64,000 nt of DNA from assembly GCA_023391335.1 (NCBI GenBank), contig JAEWBG010000018.1:1-64000 (forward strand), in the 5' to 3' direction. This document shows, piece by piece, positions 1 to 8,795 of this stretch (positions are counted from its first letter, which is position 1; each line of letters opens with the position of its first letter). The position numbers were made by a program, and so were the translations under genes. This DNA is from Pseudomonadota bacterium. Its GTDB lineage: Bacteria > Pseudomonadota > Gammaproteobacteria > Steroidobacterales > Steroidobacteraceae. Below the pieces are notes generated by a model that was not told the DNA's origin, did no database searches, and saw only the letters and a program-made list of their open reading frames with translations.

Positions 1-111
1 CTCGCAGTGTTGCCCTTGCCGTCGGCTAGTCTTTAACATCGTCAACATGGTTGACTGTCAATCCTCAGACAAGGGACTTTCACCCCATAAGTTCATGCCC
101 ATGACGGGCGT

Positions 112-171
112 ACACAACGCGTTCAACGAGCGACGTGCGAAACGCACGCGCCGTTAACGCAGACGTTAGGC
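112..171 (+). other. probable integron attC recombination site
   Basis: The site ends in GTTAGGC (165-171), a match to the attC R' core GTTRRRY. It contains L''/L' arms GCGTTCAACG (119-128) and CGTTAACGC (152-160) that pair except for one extra base in L'', as in folded attC sites. The arms enclose an inner hairpin CGTGCG-AAA-CGCACG (134-148). The R'' box ACACAAC (112-118) keeps AAC but departs from RYYYAAC at one position. The total length of 60 bp fits the family. Its orientation puts the cassette it would close to the left, outside the window. No integrase is visible. Confidence 0.6.
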
Positions 172-303
172 GGCGAAGAGCGGGCAACCTTCGCGGTATC
201 GCGAACCGAGTTGGTTAAACGTCTTGAAGGTTCCGCTCAGAGTTGCAGTAGCTGGACGACCAATCCGTAGAAGACAAGCTACGAAACGCAAGGAGACTTC
301 CCA

Positions 304-1095
304 ATGTCAAAGGCTCAAAGGGTTTTGATTACAGGCGCGGCACGCGGCATGGGAATGGCAACGGCGCAGGTACTTGCCAACCGAGGGCATTCGGTCGTCG
401 CCACCGACGTATCCGCGTTGAGTGAACTGGAAGGCATCCAGCCACATGTGCTCGATGTCACCAGCGATGAATCCGTGGCGCGATGTCTTGAAGAAGTGGG
501 CCCGCTAGATGCAATCGTCAACAACGCAGGCATATTTGGTTTAGGGCCGGTGGAAGACTATCCACTGGATCGCTTCCGACAGATGCTCGAGACAAACACG
601 CTCGGCCCGCTGCGCGTAATCCAGGCTGTCTTGCCCGCCTGGCGAAAGCGCGGTTCCGGCGTCATCGTGAATGTGTCGAGTGTAAACGGCCGGGTCTCCT
701 CGCCGCTTGGAGCAGCGTACAGCGCTTCCAAGTTCGCGCTCGAAGCCTTGACGGAATCGCTGCACCTGGAAGTCCGTCACTTTGGAATACGCAGCGTGTT
801 AATCGAACCCGGAACCATCGCTACCGGCATCCAAGCGAGCGAGAGTCATAAGGGACCCGCCGACTACGCCGGACTTTGGGAGCAGTGGGCCGGAGCCAAT
901 ACCAAAATGACAGGGCCATCGCTACCCGGACCCGAAGTTGTCGCATTAGCCATCGCGAGTGCAATCGAAGACCCCGCGACACCGCTGCGTGTACCGGTCG
1001 GCCAGGACGCTGAGATGATTTTGGGCTTGCGAAGAAGCCTCGACGATCGGGCATTCGAACATGCAATGAGAAAGGCCGTTGGGCTTACGTGGTGA
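304..1095 (+). CDS. SDR family NAD(P)-dependent oxidoreductase
   Basis: Classical short-chain dehydrogenase of 263 residues, a normal length for a one-domain Rossmann enzyme. The cofactor motif TGAARGMG lies near residue 10, the NNAG motif near residue 73, and the catalytic Ser (NVSS) and YSASK Tyr/Lys pair in the middle. The C-terminal lid is the variable, substrate-binding part, so the substrate cannot be named. An AGGAG sequence sits about 8 bases before the ATG. The gene stands alone: a probable attC site lies upstream and a long repeat island downstream. It is likely cytosolic and soluble, acting on a hydroxyl/keto group. Confidence 0.9.
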   Translation: MSKAQRVLITGAARGMGMATAQVLANRGHSVVATDVSALSELEGIQPHVLDVTSDESVARCLEEVGPLDAIVNNAGIFGLGPVEDYPLDRFRQMLETNTLGPLRVIQAVLPAWRKRGSGVIVNVSSVNGRVSSPLGAAYSASKFALEALTESLHLEVRHFGIRSVLIEPGTIATGIQASESHKGPADYAGLWEQWAGANTKMTGPSLPGPEVVALAIASAIEDPATPLRVPVGQDAEMILGLRRSLDDRAFEHAMRKAVGLTW

Positions 1096-1617
1096 TTGGA
1101 TGGCTGCCAGGCCGCGCTCCGTTACGTTTGCTGGCTCGTTGCGCTCTTCGCAATCCTTGTCCTTCATCGGCATCCGCCTTCGCGCCCAAGAGAGTCCCCG
1201 CCTAACACCTATGAGGCCTCCTCGAGTCAATAGGCGCTCTTCACCCTGCGCAGTACCTTGATGACATTCGCACAAGAAAGAGCACTGCACGGCCATCGAG
1301 TTGTTCACTGCCTTCGAGCCAATCCACGAAAACTGCGAGGACATGCTCGCGTGATTGGCGGTGTTAAGACCATTCGTTCTCAAAACAAACCTATCGAATG
1401 ATCGAACTGGACATAGCTCTTGAGTTTTACGATTCCGAGGTCCGTAGCGTTGAACCTCGCTCTGTGTGGGATTCTTATCTGGTCACAGGTCAAAGGTCAC
1501 AAGTCACGGGCCAGAACCCAGAGGTGACGCGCCTGTACATCAAACTTTAGAGGCGCGCGCACATCTTCCGAAGATTAGAACTCCGTGCCCTCCGCGTTCT
1601 CCGTGGAGATTATCTTC
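1096..1617. other. intergenic region, no supported gene
   Basis: Between the SDR gene and the first repeat unit I see no credible coding sequence; the short frames here have no ribosome-binding site or family resemblance. Near 1480-1520 there are imperfect GGTCAC/AAGTCAC iterations, and near 1585-1610 CTCCGTG-type words. Both are modules of the repeat islands found elsewhere in the window. Confidence 0.6.
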
Positions 1618-2960
1618 TTGAGTGACTAGTGACTAGTGACTGGTGACTTGCAAGAGCGCATACGCATCGCTCTGCTTCAGTCATCTTCTTCATTCTTTCC
1701 TCGCGCTCCCCGTGGAACTTTCTTTCCGAAGAGCAAGCCGACTGAATCGGCAAGCAAGCCTGACGGCAGGTATGCCACTGGCAGGCGAGCGCTTCGCGCA
1801 GGCCAGAACACACCCGACACTTCACACCGACCAAACCTCCGTCCTTCCGTGAGGCGCATTCACTAGAACTCCGTGCTCTCCGCGTACTCCGTGGAGTTTC
1901 TCATCCGCACGCGAAGCCCTCACGCGAGCAACGCTCGTTCTCACTTACTCACTTTTCTCCTTTGTGTCCTTTGTGTTGCGTCCGACCCTCCGTGCCCTCC
2001 GTGTTCTCCGTGTGAAATCCGAATTCCGCCCTCTTATCCCAGTGATCCCGTGGAGATCTTTTTGTGAGTTGTCGGTTGGCGGTTGGCGGTCAGATAGCCA
2101 CCCGCCTTCGCGGGTGTGACAGTTTTTTTAAACTCTGTGTGCTCTGAATTCTTGAGTGACTGGTGACTGGTGACTAGTGAATTGCAAGGACGCATACGCA
2201 TTGCTCTGCTTGAATCATCTTCTTCATTCTTTCCTCGCGCTCCCCGTGGAACTTTCTTCCGAAGAGCAAGCCGACTGAATCGGCAAGCAAGCCTGACGGC
2301 AGGTATGTCACTGGGCAGGCGAGCGCTTCGCGCAGGCCAGAACACACCCGACACTTCACACCGATCAAACCTCCGTCCTGCCCTGAGGCACACTCATTAG
2401 AACTCCGTGCTCTCCGCGTACTCCGTGGAGTTTCTCATCCGCACGCGAAGCCCTCACGCAAGCAACGCTCGTTCTCACTTACTCACTTTTCTCCTTTGTG
2501 TCCTTTGTGTTGCGTCCGACCCTCCGTGCCCTCCGTGTTCTCCGTGTGAAATCCGAATTCCGCCCTCCTATCCCAGAGGTCCCGTGGAGATCTTTTTGTG
2601 AGTTGTCGGTTGGCGGTTGGCGGTCAGATAGCCACCCGCCTTCGCGGGCGTGACAGTCTTTTTGAACTCTGTCTGGTCTGTGAAATTCTTGAGCAAGCCT
2701 GACGGCAGGTATATCACTGGCAGGCGAGCGTTGCGCGCAGGCCAGAACACACCCGACACTTCACGCCGATCAAACCTCCGTCCTGCCCTAAGGCACACTC
2801 ATTAGAACTCCGTGCTCTCCGCGTACTCCGTGGAGTTTCTCATCCGCACGCGAAGCCCTCACGCGAGCAACGCTCGTTCTCACTTACTCACTTTTCTCCT
2901 TTGTGTCCTTTGTGTTGCGTCCGACCTCCGTGTCCTCCGTGTGAAATCCTTTTCCTCCGG
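1618..2960 (+). repeat. three-copy mosaic intergenic repeat, period about 534 bp
   Basis: Copy 1 starts near 1618, copy 2 near 2152, and copy 3 near 2688 with its first ~125 bp missing. Each full unit has the same module order. It begins with GTGACT(A/G)GT iterations, then a segment with an inverted mini-hairpin array (GCCGA-loop-TCGGC, GCGC-NNN-GCGC). Next come CTCCGTG 9-mers, CTTTGTGTC 9-mers, GGTTGGC iterations and a CCCGCCTTCGCGGG palindrome. Copies are nearly identical, so they duplicated recently. Open frames inside are by-products of the repeats; nothing resembles a transposase. The third copy abuts the stop codon of the permease. Confidence 0.85.
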
Positions 2961-2981
2961 CTCCGAGCGCGACACCAACCT

Positions 2982-4397
2982 TCACCCCACCCGCGCCAAC
3001 ACACTATTGCGACGCGCCCAGAGCAAATACACCACGACGCCGATGACGTTCCACGCCACGAAGCGTTGAATCGTCAGCGTCGGCAGACTCCAAAACAGGT
3101 AAGCACATCCGACCACCGCAACAATCGCGAGCACTGGAGCAAGCGGCGCACGAAATGTCCGCGGTTTGTCAGGCGCGCGCGATCGCATCACCACCATGCA
3201 AATCGCAACTGCGATGAACGCAACCAACGTACCGGCATTCGCAAGCTCGGCGATTTGTGACAACGGTAGGAATCCCGCGATGATCGCAACGATCACGCCA
3301 GTCACCAGCGTCATCGTCACCGGCGTGCCGAATCTCGGATGCACTGCACTCAACCGTTCCGGCAGCATGCCATCGCGCGCCATCGCAAAGAACACGCGCG
3401 ATTGGCCATACATGAACGCCATGATCACGGTCGGCAATGCGATCACGGCGACCGTGCCGATGAACACCGCCGCGTGCGGATGATTGAGTATTCGCAACAC
3501 GTAAGCGAGCGGCTCGTTGCTCGCGGCGAGTGCTTGGTAGTCAGATCCGCCTAACGCGGCAGCAGACACACCCATGTACAGCAACGTACAAATGACCATC
3601 GATCCGACGATGCCGATAGTGAGATCGCGTGCCGGGTTCTTCGCCTCCTCCGCCGCAGTCGAAACCGCATCGAATCCATAGAACGCGAAGAACACGACGG
3701 CAGCAGCAGCCATTACGCCGCGCTTCACGCCTTCGACCTCGTGCGCTTGAAACCCGAACGGCATGAAGGGTTCGAAGTGCGTCGCGTTGAATGCAGGCAG
3801 CGCCAATGCAATGAACACCGCCAACGCAACGAGCTTCAAGATCACCAGCACTAGATTGACTGTTGCACTTTCTCGCGAACCAATCGCGAGTAATCCCGCA
3901 ACCGCGAGTGAAATCAAAATTGCCGGCACGTTGATGATGCCGCCAGCGTGAGGGCCAACGAGCAGCGCATCAGGAACATTCCATCCGGCGGACTTGATCA
4001 CGCCCGCTGCATAGCCCGACCAACCAACAGCCACCGCGCTGCAAACAACCGTGTACTCGAGAATCAAACTCCAACCGACGAACCAGGCCAGCAGCTCACC
4101 CAGCGCGACATATGTATAGGTGTACGCGCTGCCCGCCATCGGGATCATCGTCGCCATTTCCGCGTACGCGAGGGCGGCACACGCACACACCACGCCCGCG
4201 ATCACGAATGAAAGAATCACGCCGGGACCTGCAAGCCCAGCCCCCACGCCTGTCAGTGTGTAAATGCCGGTCCCTACAATGCCACCGACGCCGAGTGCAA
4301 TCAGATGGATCCACGTCAGCGTGGGCCTGAGCACACTCTTGTGCGATTGGGCAGCATCGAAGGATTTACGTCGCTTCCAGAACGGGATCGTGGCCAA
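2982..4397 (-). CDS. APC-superfamily amino acid permease
   Basis: Integral membrane protein of 471 residues with about 12 hydrophobic segments, typical of cationic-amino-acid-type APC transporters. After a basic cytoplasmic tail comes the TM1 signature GVGGIVGTGIYTLTG, with the broken-helix glycine motif that binds the substrate amino/carboxyl group. The AEEAKNPARDL segment is characteristic of CAT/YfnA-like permeases. Translation appears to start at TTG (4397) behind GGAGG. The substrate cannot be fixed from sequence. The 3' end touches the repeat island, and the AraC gene upstream is in the same direction but 45 bp away, so co-transcription is possible. Confidence 0.88.
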   Translation of the reverse strand: MATIPFWKRRKSFDAAQSHKSVLRPTLTWIHLIALGVGGIVGTGIYTLTGVGAGLAGPGVILSFVIAGVVCACAALAYAEMATMIPMAGSAYTYTYVALGELLAWFVGWSLILEYTVVCSAVAVGWSGYAAGVIKSAGWNVPDALLVGPHAGGIINVPAILISLAVAGLLAIGSRESATVNLVLVILKLVALAVFIALALPAFNATHFEPFMPFGFQAHEVEGVKRGVMAAAAVVFFAFYGFDAVSTAAEEAKNPARDLTIGIVGSMVICTLLYMGVSAAALGGSDYQALAASNEPLAYVLRILNHPHAAVFIGTVAVIALPTVIMAFMYGQSRVFFAMARDGMLPERLSAVHPRFGTPVTMTLVTGVIVAIIAGFLPLSQIAELANAGTLVAFIAVAICMVVMRSRAPDKPRTFRAPLAPVLAIVAVVGCAYLFWSLPTLTIQRFVAWNVIGVVVYLLWARRNSVLARVG

Positions 4398-4442
4398 AGT
4401 TCCTCCGCTGTTCGCTATGTTGTTGATTGCGGATTACGGTTC

Positions 4443-5444
4443 CTAAGAGGCGGCGCAACTGAGCTCGACTGAATTCTTGTTGCGCACTTCATCTCGCGCG
4501 GTCTTGCGATACTTCGCCGGCGGAATTGCAAATTTGCGTTTGAAGGCGCGATTGAATGCGGCCTCGGAGTCATAGCCGACGGACAAGGCGATCTGCAACA
4601 CGCTGCGGCTGGTCGTTCGCAGCGCTTCCGCAGCGAGCTCCAAACGCCAATCGGTGAGATACGCGATCGGGCTCTGGCCCAAATACTTCGCGAAACGCTC
4701 AGTCAGCGCGGAGCGAGATAAGCCAGCCTCTTCCGCCAACGAGTCGAGTGTCCAATCTCGTGCCGGCTCGCGATGACACGCAGCGAGCACTCGACTCACC
4801 GCCGAATCTCCCGCACCGGCCAACCAACCCGAGCGTCCCTCAGGCAACTGCAACAAGTAGCGTCGCAAGGTTTCGGCAAAGAGCACCTCCGCCAATCGCG
4901 CGACGACGATCTCACTACCGGGCGTGGCGTTTGCAGCTTGCCCCACCGCATTTTGGAAGGTGTTCTCCAGCCATTCGCCGGCAGCATCCGCACGAATGTG
5001 AACACGCAATGCACGTGGAAGACCCGCGACGATCGGCTGAATCAATCGCGCATCGCATACCAAAAAGCCGCAAATGAAGCGGGTCGGCTCACCCGCACCG
5101 CCGATACGTGCGCGACCGATCTCCCCGCTTTTTAGATTCGGGATGGAGGCTTCACCGTCAATGATCTCGGTCGCGATGCCATTACCCATCACGTGCTCAT
5201 CGCCATGAGGAAGCATGACGATGTCGCCCGCCATGAGCGGGGTCGATTCCTCGCCGACTCTGATGTAGCCACGCCCCTGAGTGACGAAGTGGAATTCAAT
5301 GACGCGGCTGGACGCAGCGCCGATATGCTCGCGCAGGCGCTCCGACGGCGGCGAGCGCATGCACCAAGGCGCCTTGCATTCAGCGTTGAAGAAGACCGCA
5401 CCGGTCAGTTTGACGGCGCGCAGGACATCGGAAAGTGCGTCCAT
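4443..5444 (-). CDS. AraC-family transcriptional regulator, cupin N-terminus
   Basis: 333 residues. The N-terminal half is a cupin-like sensing domain (FHFVTQGRGYIRV ... MLPHGDEHVMG, residues about 45-90). The C-terminal third carries two helix-turn-helix units of the AraC/XylS type (LAEEAGLSRSALTERFAKY and a second HTH ending FKRKFAIPPAKYRKT). It is divergent from the methyltransferase gene with a ~190-bp shared control region containing direct repeats. It therefore probably controls that gene and its own expression. The effector is unknown. Confidence 0.9.
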   Translation of the reverse strand: MDALSDVLRAVKLTGAVFFNAECKAPWCMRSPPSERLREHIGAASSRVIEFHFVTQGRGYIRVGEESTPLMAGDIVMLPHGDEHVMGNGIATEIIDGEASIPNLKSGEIGRARIGGAGEPTRFICGFLVCDARLIQPIVAGLPRALRVHIRADAAGEWLENTFQNAVGQAANATPGSEIVVARLAEVLFAETLRRYLLQLPEGRSGWLAGAGDSAVSRVLAACHREPARDWTLDSLAEEAGLSRSALTERFAKYLGQSPIAYLTDWRLELAAEALRTTSRSVLQIALSVGYDSEAAFNRAFKRKFAIPPAKYRKTARDEVRNKNSVELSCAAS

Positions 5445-5471
5445 ATCGTAAGCCGCCGATCATATTGAGAG

Positions 5472-5562
5472 ATCGCGATCATAACCATTCCGCGGTGGCG
5501 GCACGATCAATTCCTGTGGCAGCACGATCAAGCACGCTTGGGCACTCGGTATCGCGATCAAG
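5472..5562. promoter_or_regulatory. candidate AraC operator: direct repeats
   Basis: In the divergent AraC/methyltransferase spacer, GTGGCRGCACGATCAA occurs at 5495-5510 and 5516-5531. The two are exactly 21 bp apart, two helical turns, which is the usual geometry of tandem AraC-family half-sites. A weaker GCGATCAAG copy follows near 5554-5562 and a GCGATCAT copy near 5474. Binding by the adjacent regulator is inference. Confidence 0.5.
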
Positions 5563-5635
5563 CCGCCCGGCTGACCGGCAAATTTCCGCACGATCCGCAA
5601 GGGGATGCTGTTGCGCAGTCACACAGGAGACCGCA

Positions 5636-6700
5636 ATGCATACAGGCATCGATGAAACTAAGCTCACTGAACTGCTCGGCCACGCCATCGTCGATTTCGG
5701 AGGTGCGTCCCTCACGCCGCTGGTGTTAATCGGCGATCGCTTGGGTTTGTATCAAACCCTCAAAGAAGCCGGCCCGCTGACCTCACATGAACTTGCGGAT
5801 CGCTCGCAGACCAAGGAGCGATACGTGCGTGAGTGGCTCAACGCACATGCAGCGTCTGGATACATTCAATACATTCCTGAAACGGGCCGGTACACGCTCA
5901 CCGCAGAGCAGGCGCTCATGTTCGCGGACGAAGATGGTCCGGCGTTCGTGGTCGGCGGATTCCAGACGGCACTTGCCGCCGGAAGAATCGTCGACACCTT
6001 GACCAACGCATTTCGAACCGGCGAAGGCATCGGTTGGCACGAGCACCATCACGAGCTATTCCATGGCACAGCCCGATTCTTTCGCCCGTCGTACTTTGCG
6101 CATCTGACGAGTTGTTGGATTCCGGCCATCGAGGGCATGGAAGCAAAATTGAAATCCGGAATTCGCGTTGCCGACGTGGGTTGCGGACAAGGCACCTCGA
6201 CGATTCTCATGGCACAGCAATATCCGAACTCTCGCTTCATCGGATTCGACTACCACGAGAAATCGGTTCGCACGGCGACCGAGAAGGCGAAACAAGCGGG
6301 CGTTGCGGACCGATGCAAATTCGAAATCGCAAGCGCGAAGAACATTCCGCGGGCCAAATACGACTTCATCACGGTGTTCGATGCCTTGCACGACATGGGC
6401 GATCCGGAAGGTGCGGCACGACACATCTTGTCCGCACTCGCACCCGATGGTGCGTGGATGATTGTCGAACCGTATGCGGGCGATCGTGTCGAGGAGAATC
6501 TCAATCCGGTCGGGCGCGCGTACTACGCTGCGTCGACGTTGATTTGCACGCCTTGTTCGCTGTCGCAGGAAGTCGGTTTGGCACTTGGCGCACAAGCAGG
6601 CGAAGCAAGGATGCGAGCAGTGATCACGCGAGCGGGGTTCACCAAGTTCCGCCGCGCCACGCAAACGCCGTTCAATCTGGTACTCGAAGCCAGGCCGTAA
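5636..6700 (+). CDS. class I SAM-dependent methyltransferase, Rv2258c-like
   Basis: I chose the ATG at 5636 because CAGGAGA lies just upstream; this gives 354 residues, the usual family length. The N-terminal ~110 residues form a winged-helix/dimerisation region (LTSHELADRSQTKERYVREWL). The methyltransferase fold follows, with motif I VADVGCGQGTS, motif II acidic FDYHEKS and a post-motif DALHDMGDP. The family (Rv2258c-type) methylates small molecules, but the substrate is not established. It is transcribed away from the AraC gene, and an intrinsic terminator-like hairpin follows the stop. Confidence 0.88.
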   Translation: MHTGIDETKLTELLGHAIVDFGGASLTPLVLIGDRLGLYQTLKEAGPLTSHELADRSQTKERYVREWLNAHAASGYIQYIPETGRYTLTAEQALMFADEDGPAFVVGGFQTALAAGRIVDTLTNAFRTGEGIGWHEHHHELFHGTARFFRPSYFAHLTSCWIPAIEGMEAKLKSGIRVADVGCGQGTSTILMAQQYPNSRFIGFDYHEKSVRTATEKAKQAGVADRCKFEIASAKNIPRAKYDFITVFDALHDMGDPEGAARHILSALAPDGAWMIVEPYAGDRVEENLNPVGRAYYAASTLICTPCSLSQEVGLALGAQAGEARMRAVITRAGFTKFRRATQTPFNLVLEARP

Positions 6701-6704
6701 AGCG

Positions 6705-6734
6705 AAAGCGGGCATCGTGATCGGTGCCCGCTTT
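6705..6734. terminator. terminator-like hairpin, possibly bidirectional
   Basis: AAAGCGGGCA (6705-6714) pairs perfectly with TGCCCGCTTT (6725-6734) around a 10-base loop. It starts four bases after the methyltransferase stop. The A-run on one side and T-run on the other would serve both this gene and the convergent crcB-DUF190 unit. Confidence 0.65.
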
Positions 6735-6813
6735 GCAGAAGCTCATCGTTGCGATGAACGAATGTGGCCATGCCCGCGCAGTCACTAGATCCCACGGACG
6801 ATCGCGAAAACGG

Positions 6814-7143
6814 TCAGTTGCTGCTGTCCGGATTGAGACAATCGAATTGCGCCGGCATGCGCGCATAAAACACGCGAATGTTTTCGCGGCGCACTAGGTC
6901 GATGAGTTGCTGCGCCTCCGCGTCGGAAACGATGAACTCGACTTCCACCGTGAGCGATCCGGCGAGTTCGAAGAATTGCTGCTCGTGCAGCGTGTGATGG
7001 CGGCCGAAGCCAGCCATGGCACGAAATGCCGAGCCGCCGCGAATGCCGAGCTTGCAGGCTTGCTCCAACAGCCATTGCCAAGTCGGTGCGTGTCCGTGAC
7101 GCTGACCTTCGTGCACGTAAAACCGTAAGAACGAACCTTCCAT
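6814..7143 (-). CDS. DUF190 family protein of the fluoride operon
   Basis: 109 residues, the normal DUF190 length. It is a small ferredoxin-like, PII-like fold with the conserved RFYVHEGQRHGHAPTWQWL opening and the family core GIRGGSAFRAMAGFG. DUF190 genes are frequently neighbours of crcB. Here the gene lies 25 bp downstream of crcB in the same direction, so it should share the fluoride riboswitch. A biochemical role is not established; a regulator or partner of the fluoride channel is a reasonable guess. The C-terminus is slightly extended with a Cys-containing tail. Confidence 0.85.
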   Translation of the reverse strand: MEGSFLRFYVHEGQRHGHAPTWQWLLEQACKLGIRGGSAFRAMAGFGRHHTLHEQQFFELAGSLTVEVEFIVSDAEAQQLIDLVRRENIRVFYARMPAQFDCLNPDSSN

Positions 7144-7168
7144 AACTGAACCTTTGAGGGGCTTGGAC

Positions 7169-7552
7169 TCAATTCGCCTTCAACAGACCAAACGTTGCAA
7201 TGCCCGCGAAGGTCATCGCCACGGAACCGAAAAGATGCACGGCGGCAGACCCGAACGCCATAAGCACACGCCCCTGCTGAATGAGGGTCATCAACTCCGC
7301 GGAGAACGTCGAAAAGGTGGTGAGGCCGCCGCAGAATCCGGTGATCACGAGCAGGCGCCACTCGGGCGCGATTGCAGCGTTGTTGGCAAAGAAGGCAATG
7401 GCAAGGCCGATGATGTAACCGCCGATGAGATTGGCCGCGAGGGTTCCGGGCGGAACCGACGGGAACAGCGCATTGAGTTGGCCGCCGAGCCACCACCGTA
7501 AGAGCGCACCGAAACTAGCGCCGATCGAGATCACAACCACCGATTTCCACAT
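7169..7552 (-). CDS. crcB: fluoride ion channel CrcB/Fluc
   Basis: 127 residues with four predicted membrane helices, the standard size for the dual-topology Fluc channel that exports cytoplasmic fluoride as a dimer. Signature pieces are visible: GASFGALLRWWLG in TM1, GTLAANLIGGYIIG with the pore Asn in TM2, and GFCGGLTTFSTFS in TM3, containing the Na+-site and phenylalanine-box residues. A fluoride riboswitch lies about 70-130 bp upstream on the same strand. The DUF190 gene follows as second cistron. Function is secure from family plus riboswitch. Confidence 0.95.
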   Translation of the reverse strand: MWKSVVVISIGASFGALLRWWLGGQLNALFPSVPPGTLAANLIGGYIIGLAIAFFANNAAIAPEWRLLVITGFCGGLTTFSTFSAELMTLIQQGRVLMAFGSAAVHLFGSVAMTFAGIATFGLLKAN

Positions 7553-7621
7553 GATCTGCCCTGTTCTTCTGTTGTTGGACAGGCAGCGGACGCACGCCCA
7601 CGCCTCTCCGGTTCACCGAAT

Positions 7622-7680
7622 GCGTAGGCATCATCAGCCGCGGTTAGCGGCGGTTAAAGGAGGAATGCCATCTCCTGCAC
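7622..7680 (-). promoter_or_regulatory. fluoride riboswitch (crcB motif RNA)
   Basis: Read on the minus strand, the segment has all parts of the crcB motif. GGAGATGG...CCTCC forms the first hairpin, AACCGC follows, then a GC-rich hairpin (CCGC...GCGG), and the conserved GCTGATGATGCCTAC ends it. GGCAT in the first loop can pair with ATGCC near the 3' end, giving the expected pseudoknot. It sits about 70 bp ahead of the crcB start. Family knowledge: fluoride-Mg binding turns expression on. Confidence 0.9.
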
Positions 7681-7779
7681 GAATGTGCGACGCGATACTA
7701 GCTTGGGCGCATGGAAATCGAAAGCACCCGGCCGGCCTACCTACGTGTATCAATCATGTGCGATCGGCCGGGCTCGCCG

Positions 7780-8781
7780 TCACTCAGCGCAGTGGTGAAT
7801 CTCGATAGTGGAGTGCGCGATTTCTTCGTGAATCGAGAGCCGCTTACGGACCTGCTCGGCATCGAGCGAGCGATCATGAGTGACCAGCGCGATCGCGCAC
7901 GAGTACGCCCGCTTTCCGACGCGCCAGACGTGTAGATCGGTGATGCGCGTTTCAGCTGGGTCATTCGGCACTTCGATGACCTCGCGGATTTCCTGCACGA
8001 CCGCATGATCCATCTCGCGGTCGAGCAGCACTCGTCCTGTCTGCACCAACAATCCTTTTGCCCAGATGGCCACCAACACGGCACCGATGATGCCCATCAC
8101 CGGGTCCAACCAACTCCATCCGAAGATCAATCCACCCGCCAGCGCGATGATGGCCAGCACCGAAGTTGCCGCATCGGCGATCACGTGGAGGTACGCGGAT
8201 CTCAGATTGAGATCGTGGTGACCGTGCGCCTCGTGACCATGATCGTGATCATGCTCATGCTCATGCTCATGCTCATGAGCATGAGCGTGATCGTGGCTGT
8301 GGTGGTCATCGTGGTCATGATGATGGTGCGCTTTGCCGAGAATGAGAGCGCATACCGCGTTCACGATGAGGCCGAGCACGGCCACGACCATGGCTTCTTG
8401 ATAGTGAATCGGACGCGGCGCCAGAATCCGCTCGAACGAACTCCACACCATCATCGCCGCCACCCCGAGCAACAGAATGGCGCTCGCGAATCCGCCGAGC
8501 ACTTCGATCTTCCAGGTACCGAATGCAAAGCGTGTGTCGCGTGCATAACGTCGCGCCATCGCATATGCAAACGCGGACAAGCCGATGGCGAGTGCATGCG
8601 AACTCATGTGCCAGCCGTCGGCGAGCAGCGCCATCGAGTTGAACCACCAGCCCGCGATGATTTCGACCACCATCATGGCGGCGGTGATCCAAACCACCAT
8701 GCGCGTCCCACGCTCCGCCGCTTCGCTTGTTTGATCGAAGACGTGCTCGTGGGTGTAATCCGAAAGGTGTTCTACATGCAT
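7780..8781 (-). CDS. dmeF: CDF-family Co/Ni efflux transporter DmeF-like
   Basis: Starting at 8781 (GGAG seven bases upstream), 333 residues. Six-helix cation diffusion facilitator with metal-site motifs HMSSH in the TM2 region and HVIADAATSV in TM5. ADGWHMSSHALAIGLSAF and RFAFGTWKIEVLGG are typical of the DmeF subgroup. Between TM4 and TM5 is a very His-rich cytoplasmic loop, about 35 residues of alternating His/Asp/Glu. It should export divalent Co/Ni (perhaps Zn) from cytoplasm to periplasm in exchange for protons. It is the last gene of the czc operon, 14 bp after the ZIP-like gene. Confidence 0.87.
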   Translation of the reverse strand: MHVEHLSDYTHEHVFDQTSEAAERGTRMVVWITAAMMVVEIIAGWWFNSMALLADGWHMSSHALAIGLSAFAYAMARRYARDTRFAFGTWKIEVLGGFASAILLLGVAAMMVWSSFERILAPRPIHYQEAMVVAVLGLIVNAVCALILGKAHHHHDHDDHHSHDHAHAHEHEHEHEHDHDHGHEAHGHHDLNLRSAYLHVIADAATSVLAIIALAGGLIFGWSWLDPVMGIIGAVLVAIWAKGLLVQTGRVLLDREMDHAVVQEIREVIEVPNDPAETRITDLHVWRVGKRAYSCAIALVTHDRSLDAEQVRKRLSIHEEIAHSTIEIHHCAE

Positions 8782-8795
8782 CGCATCGCTCCAGA

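Noticed and set aside
1196..1240. A second attC-like site after the SDR gene (GCCTAAC ... TAGGCG)
   Set aside because: The GCCTAAC box is present but no matching GTTRRRY partner with L arms at the right distance was found.
2034..2393. Open frames inside the 534-bp repeats
   Set aside because: They recur because the repeat recurs, show low-complexity composition, no ribosome-binding site and no family resemblance.
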